Assembly: GCA_007694885.1 (NCBI GenBank)
Contig: REEW01000173.1
Coordinates: 1 to 34,711, forward strand
Length of the DNA stretch: 34,711 nt
Direction: 5' to 3'
Source: Wenzhouxiangella sp.
Lineage (GTDB): Bacteria > Pseudomonadota > Gammaproteobacteria > Xanthomonadales > Wenzhouxiangellaceae
The position numbers and the translations under genes are program-made. Each line of letters opens with the position of its first letter. Within the stretch, counting starts at the first letter, position 1. Shown here piece after piece: positions 7,314 to 15,895 of the stretch. The notes under the pieces were generated by a model, which saw nothing but the letters and a program-made list of their open reading frames with translations, was not told where the DNA came from and searched no databases.

Positions 7314-10037
7314 TCAGGTCAGCTTGCCGTGGCACTGCTTGTACTTTTTGCCGGAACCGCAAGGACAGGGCTCGTTGCGACCGATCTTGCGACCTTCGCG
7401 CACGAACGGCTCCGGATTGACTCCCGCCTGGGTGCCGTCAGCGGATGCCGGCGGTGCGCCGCCGGCGGTTGCCGACTGCGCCTGGGCGTGCTGGAACTGC
7501 ATGGGCGATTCCCGCCGGCGACGCTGTTCGACCGCGTCAACGTCCTCTTCGCTGCGAATGCGGACCCGCGCCAAAGCTTTCATGACCTCATGCTTCATGG
7601 TTTCGAGCATGGTTGTGAACATGTCGAAACCTTCGCGCTTGTACTCCTGCTGCGGCTTTTTCTGCGCGAACGAGCGCAGATTGATACCGCGGCGCAGGTA
7701 GTCCATGCTGGCCAGGTGTTCCTTCCACTGCTGATCGAGAATGCTGAGCATCAGTGCTTTCTCGAACTGGCGCATGACGTCCGATCCGGTGAGTTCTTCC
7801 TTGGCCTGGAAGTGGGCGCGGACGCGCTCCATGATCTTGTCGCGCAGTCCGGTCTCGTCGAGGTCGGCATCGGCCTCCAGCCACTCGCGTATCGGCGCGG
7901 CAATGCCGAATTCGCCCTCCAGCGCTTTCTCCAGACCTTCCGGATCCCACATCTCGTCGATCGACTCGGGCGGAATGTACTGGCTGATGAGATTGTCGAA
8001 GGTCTCTTCACGAATCGAGTCAATCAGATCCTTGACGTCGTCTGACTCCATCAGCTCGTTGCGCTGGGCGTAGATCACGCGGCGCTGGTCGTTGGCCACG
8101 TCGTCGAAATCAAGCAGGTGCTTGCGCAGATCGAAGTTGTGCGCCTCGACCTTGCGCTGGGCGTTTTCGATCGCCTTGTTCACCCACGGATGCTCGATGG
8201 CCTCACCCTCTTCCAGACCAAGCTTCTGCATCATGCCGCCGAGGCGATCGGAGGCGAAGATGCGCATCAGGCTGTCTTCGAGCGACAGATAAAAGCGACT
8301 GGAACCCGGGTCACCCTGCCGGCCGGCGCGGCCGCGCAGCTGATTGTCGATGCGCCGCGACTCGTGTCGTTCGGTGCCGATGATGTGCAGCCCCCCGGCG
8401 GCGATGACTTGATCGTGGCGCTTCTGCCACTGGGACTTGAGTTCGTCGCGCCGATCCGGACTCAGGTCTTTGCCCTGCTCTGCCAGCTCAGCGTCAAAGT
8501 TGCCACCGAGAACGATATCGGTGCCTCGACCAGCCATGTTGGTGGCGATGGTAACCGCCGCGGGCTGCCCGGCCTGGGCGACGATCTGGGCTTCACGCTC
8601 GTGCTGCTTGGCGTTGAGCACCTCGTGACGGATGCCCTCTTTCTTGAGCTTGCCGGCCAGCAGTTCCGAGGTCTCGATGGACGTGGTGCCGACCAGCACG
8701 GGCTGTTTGCGTTCGACACAGTCGCGGATGTCACCGACGATGGCCTCGAACTTCTGACCCTGATCGAGAAACACCAGGTCGGCCCGGTCCTCGCGGATCA
8801 TCGGCTGGTGGGTCGGAATCACCACCACCTCGAGATCGTAGATGGTCTGAAATTCATAAGCCTCGGTGTCGGCCGTACCGGTCATGCCGGCCAGCTTCTT
8901 GTACAGCCGAAAGTAGTTCTGGAAGGTGATCGAGGCCAGGGTCTGGTTTTCACGCTGTATCGGCACCCCTTCCTTGGCCTCGACCGCCTGGTGCAGGCCC
9001 TCCGACCAGCGTCGTCCAGCCAGGGTGCGTCCGGTAAATTCGTCGACGATCACGACCTCGCCGTCGCGAATAATATAGTCGACGTCCTTTTGAAACAGAT
9101 GGTGCGCCCTGAGCGAGGCATTGAGCGTATGCATCAGGCTGAGATTGTTGGCCTGGTACAGGCTGTCGTCGGCTTCGATCAGGCCGGCTTCGCTCATCAG
9201 GCGCTCCACCTTGGCCATCCCGTCTTCGGTCAGGTAGACCTGCTTGGCCTTTTCGTCCACGCTGAAGTCGCCGGGACCGTCTTCTTCCTGCTGCCGCTCC
9301 AGGTAGGGCACGATGCGGTTGATCTTTACATACAGTTCCGGACCCTCGTCGGCCGGTCCGGAAATGATCAGCGGCGTGCGCGCCTCGTCGATGAGAATGG
9401 AGTCGACCTCGTCGACGATGGCGAAAGACTGGCCACGCTGTACTTTTTGCTCCAGCGAAAAGGCCATGTTGTCGCGCAGGTAATCAAAGCCCAGTTCATT
9501 GTTGGTGCCATAGGTCACATCGGCGGCATAGGCCTGGCGTTTTTCGGTCGGCTGCATGCCCGGTACGGCGACCCCGACCGACAGGTCGAGGGCATCGTAG
9601 ATCGGCTGCATCCAGGCGGCATCCCTGCGCGCCAGGTAGTCGTTGACCGTGACCACGTGCACGCCCTCGTCGGCAATCGCATTCAGGTAGACGGCCAGGG
9701 TCGACATCAGCGTCTTGCCCTCACCGGTCTTCATTTCCGCGATCTTGCCCTGGTGAAGCACCATGCCCCCGATCAACTGCACATCGTAATGACGCAGGCC
9801 CAGAGTCCGCACCGACGCTTCGCGAACGGCTGCGAATGCTTCCGGCAGAAGTTCATCCAGCGACGCACCGTCGGCGTAGCGCTGGCGAAATTCAACCGTT
9901 TTCGCCTTCAGCTCGTCATCGGACAGGTCTTTGAAGGCGGGTTCGAGATCGTTGACTGCGGCCACGGACTTCTGTAGCTGCTTGATCAGCCGTTCGTTGC
10001 GGCTGCCGACGAACTTGGTTATCAGGGTTTTGAACAT
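7314..10037 (-). CDS. secA: SecA, preprotein translocase motor ATPase
   Basis: SecA binds unfolded precursor proteins and drives them through SecYEG by ATP hydrolysis. The 907-residue product has the Walker A motif 'MKTGEGKTL' at 102-110, a Walker B-type 'IVDEVDS' near 207, '[15 protein letters not shown]' and, in the second nucleotide domain, 'NMAGRGTDI' and '[12 protein letters not shown]'. The C-terminus ends in the zinc-binding SEC-C motif [14 protein letters not shown] (891-904), which recruits SecB. I chose the ATG at 10037 because '[16 protein letters not shown]' is the universal N-terminus; a 24-codon longer frame lacks homology. Position beside lpxC and the Nudix gene is the standard gammaproteobacterial order. 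Confidence 0.99.
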   Translation of the reverse strand: MFKTLITKFVGSRNERLIKQLQKSVAAVNDLEPAFKDLSDDELKAKTVEFRQRYADGASLDELLPEAFAAVREASVRTLGLRHYDVQLIGGMVLHQGKIAEMKTGEGKTLMSTLAVYLNAIADEGVHVVTVNDYLARRDAAWMQPIYDALDLSVGVAVPGMQPTEKRQAYAADVTYGTNNELGFDYLRDNMAFSLEQKVQRGQSFAIVDEVDSILIDEARTPLIISGPADEGPELYVKINRIVPYLERQQEEDGPGDFSVDEKAKQVYLTEDGMAKVERLMSEAGLIEADDSLYQANNLSLMHTLNASLRAHHLFQKDVDYIIRDGEVVIVDEFTGRTLAGRRWSEGLHQAVEAKEGVPIQRENQTLASITFQNYFRLYKKLAGMTGTADTEAYEFQTIYDLEVVVIPTHQPMIREDRADLVFLDQGQKFEAIVGDIRDCVERKQPVLVGTTSIETSELLAGKLKKEGIRHEVLNAKQHEREAQIVAQAGQPAAVTIATNMAGRGTDIVLGGNFDAELAEQGKDLSPDRRDELKSQWQKRHDQVIAAGGLHIIGTERHESRRIDNQLRGRAGRQGDPGSSRFYLSLEDSLMRIFASDRLGGMMQKLGLEEGEAIEHPWVNKAIENAQRKVEAHNFDLRKHLLDFDDVANDQRRVIYAQRNELMESDDVKDLIDSIREETFDNLISQYIPPESIDEMWDPEGLEKALEGEFGIAAPIREWLEADADLDETGLRDKIMERVRAHFQAKEELTGSDVMRQFEKALMLSILDQQWKEHLASMDYLRRGINLRSFAQKKPQQEYKREGFDMFTTMLETMKHEVMKALARVRIRSEEDVDAVEQRRRRESPMQFQHAQAQSATAGGAPPASADGTQAGVNPEPFVREGRKIGRNEPCPCGSGKKYKQCHGKLT

Positions 10038-10115
10038 GAAAGGATCCGGCAATCGGTTCGGGCAGTTAATAGGATCATCTTGGGGCAATGGTTGATGCCT
10101 GCAAGACAACCTATC

Positions 10116-10121
10116 ATTCTA
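10116..10121 (-). promoter_or_regulatory. Candidate -10 element upstream of secA
   Basis: On the minus strand TAGAAT matches five of six -10 consensus bases and lies about 80 bases before the secA start. No convincing -35 hexamer sits at the right distance, so this is only a candidate. Confidence 0.3.
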
Positions 10122-10179
10122 GCTCGGCCGGGCGCTAAACTGTAGCCACCTTCATTGAGGCTGCAGCGACCGGACAAGT

Positions 10180-10524
10180 ATGGAAAAAGCGGCCGAAAAA
10201 GCCCTGAACGAGGTGGTCGCGACAACCACACCCCTGGCCCGCACCCTCCGCCTGCAGCGCCTGTTCGAGGCGCTGGACCGCGAAGTTCAGCCGGTACTGT
10301 CTCGTGCCTGCCGCGGCCGTGTCCGGGTCGCCTGCATCAATTCCGGCACGCTGGTCCTGGCCGCCGATTCACCGGCCTGGGCCAGCCGTGGTCGGCTGGA
10401 GGCTCCAGCGGCGCTGGAGGCGGCGCGCGCGGTCTGGCCCGAAACACTCCAGCGGGTGCAGGTGATCGTCGCGCCGCCGTCTGCCTGGGCAACCCCGACG
10501 GGGCAATCCCGGAAGATCACCTGA
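10180..10524 (+). CDS. DUF721 / DciA-like protein (putative replicative helicase loader)
   Basis: This 114-residue protein carries the DUF721 pattern: a helical, basic start followed by 'GTLVLAADSPAWASRGRLEAPAALEAAR' (about residues 50-77) and a final beta strand 'RVQVIVAPPSAW'. DUF721 proteins include DciA, which loads the DnaB helicase in bacteria lacking DnaC, and they often sit between lpxC and secA in gammaproteobacteria, as here. The ATG at 10180 has a nearby GGA. It is transcribed divergently from secA and converges on lpxC, with only 34 bases between the two stop codons. The DciA role is inferred from family and locus. Confidence 0.82.
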   Translation: MEKAAEKALNEVVATTTPLARTLRLQRLFEALDREVQPVLSRACRGRVRVACINSGTLVLAADSPAWASRGRLEAPAALEAARAVWPETLQRVQVIVAPPSAWATPTGQSRKIT

Positions 10525-10558
10525 CTCGCCGCCACCGGCCGGCAGCGGGCAGATCAGC

Positions 10559-11470
10559 TCAGAGCGCCTGGGCGGGCTGAACGTAGGAAATTGGTGCCGC
10601 GGCCTCATCCGGGAAGGAGACTTCCTCCCAGGCAGTCCGGTCGGCCAGAAGACCTCTCAACAACTGGTTGTTCAACTCATGGCCGGACTTGAAGCCGGTA
10701 AATGCGCCGATCACGTTGCGACCCAGCAGGTAAAGATCACCGATCGCGTCGAGAACCTTGTGCTTGACGAACTCGTCGTCGTAGCGCAGCCCGTTCGGGT
10801 TGAGGACGCGGAAATCGTCCAGCACCACAGCATTATCCAGGCTTCCACCCAGGGCGAGATTGCGCTGGCGCAGGTACTCGATGTCGCGCATGAAACCGAA
10901 GGTGCGCGCACGCGCGATCTCCTTGAGGTAGGAGGTGGTCGAGAAATCCAGATCGGCCTGACACGAACCGCGACGAATCGCGGGGTGATCAAAATCGATG
11001 GTAAATTTGACCCTGAAACCTTCAAACGGCTCGAACCGGACCCATTTTTCACCATCCCGCACTTCGATTGTCTTGCGGATTCGGATGAAGCGTTTGGGAG
11101 CGCGCTGTTCGGCAATCCCGGCCGACTGCACCAGAAACGCAAACGGCCCGGAACTGCCGTCCATGATCGGAACTTCCGAAGCGCTGAGGTCCACGTACAG
11201 GTTGTCGATACCCAGGCCGGCCAGTGCCGACATCAAGTGCTCGATGGTCGCTACCCGCACGCCGCCCTCAACCAGCGTGGTCGACAAGGCCGTGTCGCCG
11301 ACGCGGTAGGGATCGGCAGGAATTTCCACCACCGGATCGAGGTCGACGCGGCGAAAAACAATGCCGCTGTTGACCGGCGCGGGCCGCAAGGTCATGAGAA
11401 CCTTTTCCCCGGTGTGCAGACCGACGCCCGTGGCCCGGATGACGTTCTTGAGGGTGCGTTGTCTTGCCAA
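10559..11470 (-). CDS. lpxC: LpxC, UDP-3-O-acyl-N-acetylglucosamine deacetylase
   Basis: LpxC is the zinc enzyme that performs the committed step of lipid A synthesis, in the cytoplasm. The 303-residue product has the conserved start '[22 protein letters not shown]', '[10 protein letters not shown]' with zinc ligand H78, 'MDGSSGPF', '[17 protein letters not shown]' containing the later His and Asp zinc ligands, and '[13 protein letters not shown]' with the catalytic-site His. The start is a TTG at 11470 (MARQRTLK...), preceded by a purine-rich GAAGCGAG. This gives nearly the E. coli length of 305, and no ATG fits. FtsZ lies upstream across a structured 226-base gap. The rare start codon may lower expression of an enzyme that is tightly controlled in other bacteria. 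Confidence 0.97.
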   Translation of the reverse strand: MARQRTLKNVIRATGVGLHTGEKVLMTLRPAPVNSGIVFRRVDLDPVVEIPADPYRVGDTALSTTLVEGGVRVATIEHLMSALAGLGIDNLYVDLSASEVPIMDGSSGPFAFLVQSAGIAEQRAPKRFIRIRKTIEVRDGEKWVRFEPFEGFRVKFTIDFDHPAIRRGSCQADLDFSTTSYLKEIARARTFGFMRDIEYLRQRNLALGGSLDNAVVLDDFRVLNPNGLRYDDEFVKHKVLDAIGDLYLLGRNVIGAFTGFKSGHELNNQLLRGLLADRTAWEEVSFPDEAAAPISYVQPAQAL

Positions 11471-11511
11471 TTGAATCTCGCTTCGCTGGAATTGACTCTG
11501 TCGCGGCGCTG

Positions 11512-11517
11512 ATGTTA
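11512..11517 (-). promoter_or_regulatory. Candidate extended -10 promoter for lpxC
   Basis: On the minus strand TG-C-TAACAT gives an extended -10 box with four of six consensus bases, about 42 bases before the lpxC TTG start. The -35 region is a T-run rather than a clear hexamer. It would allow lpxC to be expressed separately from ftsZ. Confidence 0.35.
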
Positions 11518-11532
11518 GCACAAGGAAGCGTA

Positions 11533-11561
11533 GCAAAAAAGCAATATTTCGTGCTTTTTGC
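11533..11561 (-). other. AT-rich hairpin A in the ftsZ-lpxC gap
   Basis: On the minus strand GCAAAAAGCA pairs with TGCTTTTTTGC, with one bulged T and an eight-base loop. The T-run inside the descending arm resembles part of an intrinsic terminator. It lies just upstream of the candidate lpxC -10. Confidence 0.5.
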
Positions 11562-11568
11562 AACACAT

Positions 11569-11584
11569 GTTGTTTTTCAACAAC
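11569..11584 (-). other. Hairpin B in the ftsZ-lpxC gap
   Basis: GTTGTT and AACAAC form a perfect six-base-pair stem closed by a GAAA tetraloop when read on the minus strand. GNRA loops are unusually stable in RNA. Confidence 0.5.
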
Positions 11585-11610
11585 ACGCAGAGCAAGCCAG
11601 GTTCCCGCGA

Positions 11611-11646
11611 CCCCTTGAGCGGGCCACGAATAGCCCATTCAAGGGG
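11611..11646 (-). other. Hairpin C downstream of ftsZ
   Basis: CCCCTTGA and TCAAGGGG form an eight-base-pair outer stem. GGGC and GCCC pair inside it, with small internal loops. It lies about 50 bases after the ftsZ stop. No U-tract follows, so it is more likely an RNA-processing or stability structure than a classical terminator. Confidence 0.55.
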
Positions 11647-11696
11647 TGCAAAGAATACGACCACGGTGTGATCGCAGAGCAGTCCGGTCTGAACCG

Positions 11697-12872
11697 CTAG
11701 TCGGCCTGATTGCGCAGGAACGCCGGAATGTCGAGATAATCCAGCTCCTTTTGCTCTCCGAACAGCCTGCGGCTGTCGCGGGCCTCGTTTTCACTCGGAC
11801 CGCTTTCAGCGCGGGCGGCATCGTCCTCTTCGTGGCGCAATGGACGGAATGCCGGCTGGTTATCGGTGCCGGTGCGGACTACTCGCATCGGCTTTTCCTG
11901 GCGCTTTGGGCGCTGTTCGCCGAGACCGGTCGCCACCACCGTGACCCGAATCTCGTCGCTCATGTCGGCATCGATGACCGTGCCGATCACCACTGTCGCA
12001 TCGTCACTGGCCAGATCGGCGATGGTGGTGCCGACTTCCTCGAACTCCTTCATGGTCAGGTTCATTCCGGCGGTGATATTGACCAGAATGCCGCAGGCAC
12101 CGTTGAGGTTCACGTCCTCAAGCAGGGGCGAACCGATCGCCGACTGGGCCGCCATCAGGGCCCGGTCTTCGCCCGACGCGCTTCCGGCACCCATCATGGC
12201 CATGCCCATCTCGCTCATGACCGTGCGCACATCGGCGAAATCGACATTGATCAGGCCGGGGCGGGTGATCAGCTCGGCAATCCCCTGCACGGCGCCCGAC
12301 AAAACCTGGTTGGCCGCCTTGAAGGCGTTGAGCAGGGAAATCTCCGCACCCAGCACGCTCAAAAGCTTGGCGTTGGGAATCGTGATCAGCGAATCCACGA
12401 AATGGCCCAGCTCATCGATTCCCTGCTGAGCCACCGACAGACGCCGCTGACCCTCAAACGGGAACGGCTTGGTCACCACGGCCACGGTCAGGATCCCCAT
12501 CTCCTTGGCGGTCTGGGCCACGACCGGGGCGGCCCCGGTACCGGTGCCGCCACCCATGCCGGCGGTGATGAAGACCATGTCCGATCCGGCCAGCATTTCG
12601 CTGATCCGGTCCCGGTCCTCCAGTGCGGCCTGGCGCCCGACCTCGGGGTTGGCACCCGCACCCAGACCCTTGGTGACACTGGAGCCGATCTGCAGGGTGG
12701 ATTTGCCGGTAAAGTTCCTCAAGGCCTGGGAATCGGTGTTGACGCAGATGAATTCCACGCCTTCGATCTCGGCGTCCATCATCTGGCTGACCGCGTTGCC
12801 GCCGCCGCCACCAATGCCGACGACCTTGATGGTCGCACCGGGTGTGTAGTTCTCGATCAATTCAAAAGGCAT
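11697..12872 (-). CDS. ftsZ: FtsZ, tubulin-like cell division GTPase
   Basis: FtsZ polymerises into the Z-ring at mid-cell and recruits the divisome. The 391-residue product has the glycine-rich '[16 protein letters not shown]' near 16-32, the tubulin signature GGGTGTG at 107-113, and the T7-loop text '[20 protein letters not shown]' that stimulates GTP hydrolysis in the next subunit. The C-terminal peptide '[14 protein letters not shown]' binds FtsA and ZipA. The ATG at 12872 has a strong GAGGAG ribosome site; a ten-codon longer in-frame start is rejected because '[13 protein letters not shown]' is the family start. FtsA lies upstream across 155 bases containing a hairpin and a small ORF. 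Confidence 0.99.
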   Translation of the reverse strand: MPFELIENYTPGATIKVVGIGGGGGNAVSQMMDAEIEGVEFICVNTDSQALRNFTGKSTLQIGSSVTKGLGAGANPEVGRQAALEDRDRISEMLAGSDMVFITAGMGGGTGTGAAPVVAQTAKEMGILTVAVVTKPFPFEGQRRLSVAQQGIDELGHFVDSLITIPNAKLLSVLGAEISLLNAFKAANQVLSGAVQGIAELITRPGLINVDFADVRTVMSEMGMAMMGAGSASGEDRALMAAQSAIGSPLLEDVNLNGACGILVNITAGMNLTMKEFEEVGTTIADLASDDATVVIGTVIDADMSDEIRVTVVATGLGEQRPKRQEKPMRVVRTGTDNQPAFRPLRHEEDDAARAESGPSENEARDSRRLFGEQKELDYLDIPAFLRNQAD

Positions 12873-12899
12873 GTCTCGTACTCCTCGCTCGCAATAAAA

Positions 12900-12933
12900 C
12901 AATCAACACAATCAACGGGCCGGTTGCAATCAA
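12900..12933 (-). repeat. Three TTGATTG boxes upstream of ftsZ
   Basis: On the minus strand TTGATTG occurs at 12927-12933, 12909-12915 and 12900-12906, with starts 18 and 9 bases apart. The patch is AT-rich and ends about 27 bases before the ftsZ start codon. It could be a protein-binding site or part of an AT-rich promoter. Confidence 0.45.
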
Positions 12934-13028
12934 AAGCAGCCGGGCGATGCGCACCTTCTTGGCGGGTGCTCGGCATCGCCGGCCTGTAACCAGCCCAAAC
13001 CAAAAACCAGACTCTCGTTCACGTTCAT
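12930..13028 (-). CDS. Possible 32-residue ORF between ftsA and ftsZ
   Basis: An ATG overlaps the ftsA stop codon in the form TGATG, the same coupling used at the murE/murF and murF/mraY junctions. The frame runs 32 codons, starting MNVNESLVFG and ending in a Cys- and Arg-rich tail ('RRCASPGCF'). It spans the hairpin at 12939-12983 and stops just after it. I do not recognise the peptide. It may be a genuine small protein, a leader peptide that opens the hairpin when translated, or chance. A short frame of this length in high-GC DNA is weak evidence on its own. Confidence 0.3.
   Translation of the reverse strand: MNVNESLVFGLGWLQAGDAEHPPRRCASPGCF
12939..12983 (-). other. Strong two-part hairpin between ftsA and ftsZ
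   Basis: Read on the minus strand, GCCGGCGATGC pairs with GCATCGCCCGGC (11 pairs, one bulged base). An inner stem GCACC/GGTGC closes a nine-base loop. The hairpin is followed by TGCTTTTG, a poor U-tract. It may act as a partial terminator, an RNA-processing site or a barrier that sets the FtsA to FtsZ ratio. Confidence 0.6.
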
Positions 13029-14260
13029 CAAAAATCTCCCTGGAACCAGCTCTTGACCCGGGTCCAGAGGCTTTCCCTGCTGCGACCGATCATGATTCGG
13101 CGGCCGCTGGCCTCCATGCGGCTGCCGTAGATCAGCAGGCCCACGCCGGTGGCATGAATTTCGTTGTTGACCACTTCCGACAACCCGACAACGCCCTGGG
13201 GGCAACCCAGCCGGACCGGCATGTGAAGAATCTCCTCGGCCAGTTCAACCACACCCTCCATCTTGGAACCACCGCCGGTCAGCACCAGGCCGGCCGGGAT
13301 CATGGCCTCGAAGCCGGACTGGCGCAGCTGCTTGTGGACGTGGCTGAACAACTCGCGGTAGCGGGCCTCGACCACCTGGGCCAGGGTCTGGCGCTCCAGT
13401 CTGCGCGGTGGCCGGTCACCGACGCTGGGGACCTGGATGGTCTCGTCGGTGGAGGCCATCTGCTCCAGCGCGCAGGCATACTTGATCTTGATTTCCTCGG
13501 CGTGGACCGTCGGCGTGCGCAGGGCCACGGCGATGTCGTTGGTGACCAGATCTCCGGCGATCGGAATGCACATCGTGTGGCGGATCGCGCCCTCGGTGAA
13601 TACGGCGACGTCGGTGGTGCCGGCGCCGATGTCGACCAGGGCGATACCGAGATCCTTCTCGTCATCGCTCAATACCGCGTAGCTCGAGGCCAGCTGCTGG
13701 AGAATGAGGTCATCGACCTGCAATCCGCACCGGGCCACGCACTTGGTCACGTTCTGGACCGCACTGACGGCAGCGGTCACCAGGTGAACGCGCGCCTCCA
13801 GGCGAACACCCGACATGCCCACCGGCTGGCGGATGCCGTCGGTCGAGTCGATCACGTACTCCTGCGGCAGCACATGCACGATGCGCTGGTCGGCCGGAAC
13901 GGCCACCGCCCGGGCCGACTCCAGAACACGCTCCAGGTCACCTTCCGTGACTTCCTTGTCGCGGATGGCAACCGCCCCGTGCGAGTTCAGCGAACGCACG
14001 TGGGCACCAGCAATGCCGGCGAAGACCGAATGGATCTCGCAGTCGGCCATCAGCTCGGCCTCTTCGACTGCGCGCTGGATCGACTGCTCGGTGGATTCGA
14101 TATCGACCACGACGCCGCGTTTGAGACCGCGCGACGGATGCGATCCCAGGCCGATGACCTCGACCTGCCCGTCGGGCTGAACTTCGCCGACGATCGCAAC
14201 GATCTTGCTGGTGCCGATGTCCAGGCCGACGACCAAGGATTTTTCCGGACGTTTAGCCAT
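13028..14260 (-). CDS. ftsA: FtsA, actin-like divisome protein
   Basis: FtsA is an actin-fold ATPase that tethers FtsZ filaments to the membrane and signals to the late divisome. The 410-residue product starts 'MAKRPEKSLVVGLDIGTSKIVAIVGEV', containing the phosphate-1 motif, followed by 'GVVVDIESTEQSIQRAVEEAE' and 'AGIAGAHVRSLNSHG'. The later 'LVDIGAGTTDVAVF' is the second phosphate loop, and 'VLTGGGSKMEG' is the adenosine motif. Its extreme C-terminus ('SRESLWTRVKSWFQGDF') is an amphipathic membrane-targeting helix with conserved Trp and Phe. The ATG at 14260 has GGGAGAAG upstream and overlaps the ftsQ end by eight bases. A longer frame up to 14536 lies inside ftsQ and is not used. Confidence 0.98.
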   Translation of the reverse strand: MAKRPEKSLVVGLDIGTSKIVAIVGEVQPDGQVEVIGLGSHPSRGLKRGVVVDIESTEQSIQRAVEEAELMADCEIHSVFAGIAGAHVRSLNSHGAVAIRDKEVTEGDLERVLESARAVAVPADQRIVHVLPQEYVIDSTDGIRQPVGMSGVRLEARVHLVTAAVSAVQNVTKCVARCGLQVDDLILQQLASSYAVLSDDEKDLGIALVDIGAGTTDVAVFTEGAIRHTMCIPIAGDLVTNDIAVALRTPTVHAEEIKIKYACALEQMASTDETIQVPSVGDRPPRRLERQTLAQVVEARYRELFSHVHKQLRQSGFEAMIPAGLVLTGGGSKMEGVVELAEEILHMPVRLGCPQGVVGLSEVVNNEIHATGVGLLIYGSRMEASGRRIMIGRSRESLWTRVKSWFQGDF

Positions 14261-15002
14261 GCGGTTCCGCTTCTCCCGTGGATTCGTCGGCCCAGCGAAT
14301 TGCCAGACCGTTGGTGTAGCGAAGATCAACGCGGGCCACCCGCCTGGTGGCGGTGCGCAGTTCCTCATGGACCTGAACAAACCGGCCCAGGCGCTGGTCG
14401 ATGAGCTCACGACCGAGCTTGAGTTCCATGCCGTTGTCAAGCACCGCGGTCCAGGCACCGCGTTGATCCACGGCCAGTTCCTGCAGATCCTGGCCGACTC
14501 CGGCCAGACGGCGACGCATCGTCTGCCAGTTTTCAAGAACTTCGTCGCGGCGTGCCTCGGGGCCGCTCAAACGGGCCAGCCCCTGCATGTTCTGGCTGCC
14601 GTCGGCCTCGAACACCTCGCCGCGATCGCTGAACAGGGCGGTTTCATTCCAGCGCGCAATCGGGCGGTGCTCGGTGACGGTAATGCTCAGCGCATCGGGC
14701 CAGTGCCGGCTGACGCCGGCACTGGCAACCCAGGGCAAGGCTTCGATCTCGGTGCGCACTTCGGACAGATCGGTGGCAAAGAAGCCTCGGGACGCCGGCC
14801 CGAGGGCAGCAGAGCGAATCTGGCTGGCGCTGGTGCGGGCAAGCTCGCCTTCCACGTCCAGCCAGCGAACCGGCCAGTGTTCGGACCCGATCAGGCCCGA
14901 GCGCAGCCAGACCGCGGCCAGTACCACAACGGCAGCGATCAGGATCGTGGCCAGGGTGGCCGAACTGATCACTCGATCCTGGACGTGTTCAATATTCGCC
15001 AT
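14253..15002 (-). CDS. ftsQ: FtsQ, divisome membrane protein
   Basis: FtsQ is a bitopic inner-membrane protein that links early and late division proteins through FtsB and FtsL. The 249-residue product has a short cytoplasmic start, one membrane segment (about residues 17-33, 'ILIAAVVVLAAVWL'), then a POTRA domain starting around 'VRWLDVEGELARTSASQIRSAAL' and a beta domain ('LPWVASAGVSRHWPDALSITVTEHRPIARWNE' type text). This is the usual layout. The ATG at 15002 has a GAGGA ribosome site; the longer frame to 15098 overlaps ddl without homology. It overlaps ddl by 34 bases and ftsA by 8. Confidence 0.96.
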   Translation of the reverse strand: MANIEHVQDRVISSATLATILIAAVVVLAAVWLRSGLIGSEHWPVRWLDVEGELARTSASQIRSAALGPASRGFFATDLSEVRTEIEALPWVASAGVSRHWPDALSITVTEHRPIARWNETALFSDRGEVFEADGSQNMQGLARLSGPEARRDEVLENWQTMRRRLAGVGQDLQELAVDQRGAWTAVLDNGMELKLGRELIDQRLGRFVQVHEELRTATRRVARVDLRYTNGLAIRWADESTGEAEPHG

Positions 15003-15895
15003 ACCAGTTCCTCGAATTCGATTCCGGCGGCGCGCGCGGCCATCGGCATCAGTGATTTCTCGGTCATGCCGGGGGTCGTATTGACCTCCAGCAGCCACGG
15101 GTTCAGATCGTCGTCGAGCATCAGGTCCACCCGACCCCAGCCGGCCGCGCCGGCGACCCGGAAGGCTTCCAGGCAGATCCGGCCCAGTTTCTGTTCGAGT
15201 TCCCGCGGTAGATCGCAGGGATACAGATACTCGGTGTCACCCGATTCGTACTTGGCCTCGTAGTCGTAAAAAGCGCGCCCGGTTCGGAGTTCGATCAGGG
15301 GCAGAACCTGGTCGCCAAGCACCGCCGCGGTGAGCTCGCGCCCGCGAATCAGCCGTTCGACCAGGACGCTGGAATCGTGGCCGCGCGCGCGCACGATGGC
15401 CGGCCCCAGGTCGGCGGTCCCGGCCACCCGGCTCATGCCGATACTCGAACCCTCGCGGGCCGGCTTGACGAACAGCGGGAGGTCCAGGGCAGCGATGACC
15501 TCGTCGGCTTCCCGATCGGAATGCACCTCGCGCCATCCCGGCGTCGGCAGACCGCAGGCGGCCCAGACGCGCTTGGTCTGGACCTTGTCCATGGTCAGGG
15601 CCGACCCAAGCACGCCGGAGCCGGTCACCGGCACGCCGTACAGACGCAAGGCGCCCTGCAGGGCGCCATCTTCGCCACCGCGACCGTGGAGCAGATTGAA
15701 AACCCGGTCGAAATGACCCGCCGCAACCTGCTCGAGCAGACGCCGCGGTCCGTCGACCACGCTGAACTGCACGCCCAGCCGCTCCAGCGCCTCGGCCACG
15801 GCCCGACCACCGCGCAGCGAGATTTCCCGCTCGGCGCTGTCGCCGCCGACGACCAGCGCCACATGCCCCATGCGGTGCGCGTCACTTCGAGTCAT
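14969..15895 (-). CDS. ddl: D-alanine--D-alanine ligase (DdlB type)
   Basis: Ddl joins two D-alanines using ATP, supplying the dipeptide that MurF adds. The 308-residue ATP-grasp protein shows 'VALVVGGDSAEREISLRGG' at the N-terminus, 'LLHGRGGEDGALQGAL' near 70-85, 'LFVKPAREGSSIGMSRV' near 140-156, and the Mg/ATP site 'GWGRVDLMLDDDLNPWLLEVNTTPGMTEKSL' toward the end. The start at 15895 forms an ATGA overlap with the end of murC. A second in-frame ATG eight codons in is possible but would lose the coupling. Location between murC and ftsQ matches E. coli ddlB. Confidence 0.97.
   Translation of the reverse strand: MTRSDAHRMGHVALVVGGDSAEREISLRGGRAVAEALERLGVQFSVVDGPRRLLEQVAAGHFDRVFNLLHGRGGEDGALQGALRLYGVPVTGSGVLGSALTMDKVQTKRVWAACGLPTPGWREVHSDREADEVIAALDLPLFVKPAREGSSIGMSRVAGTADLGPAIVRARGHDSSVLVERLIRGRELTAAVLGDQVLPLIELRTGRAFYDYEAKYESGDTEYLYPCDLPRELEQKLGRICLEAFRVAGAAGWGRVDLMLDDDLNPWLLEVNTTPGMTEKSLMPMAARAAGIEFEELVWRILNTSRIE

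Noticed and set aside
8118-9977. 619-codon ORF opposite secA
   Set aside because: It is fully antisense to a certain secA gene, and long antisense frames are expected in high-GC DNA. The product matches no family I recognise.
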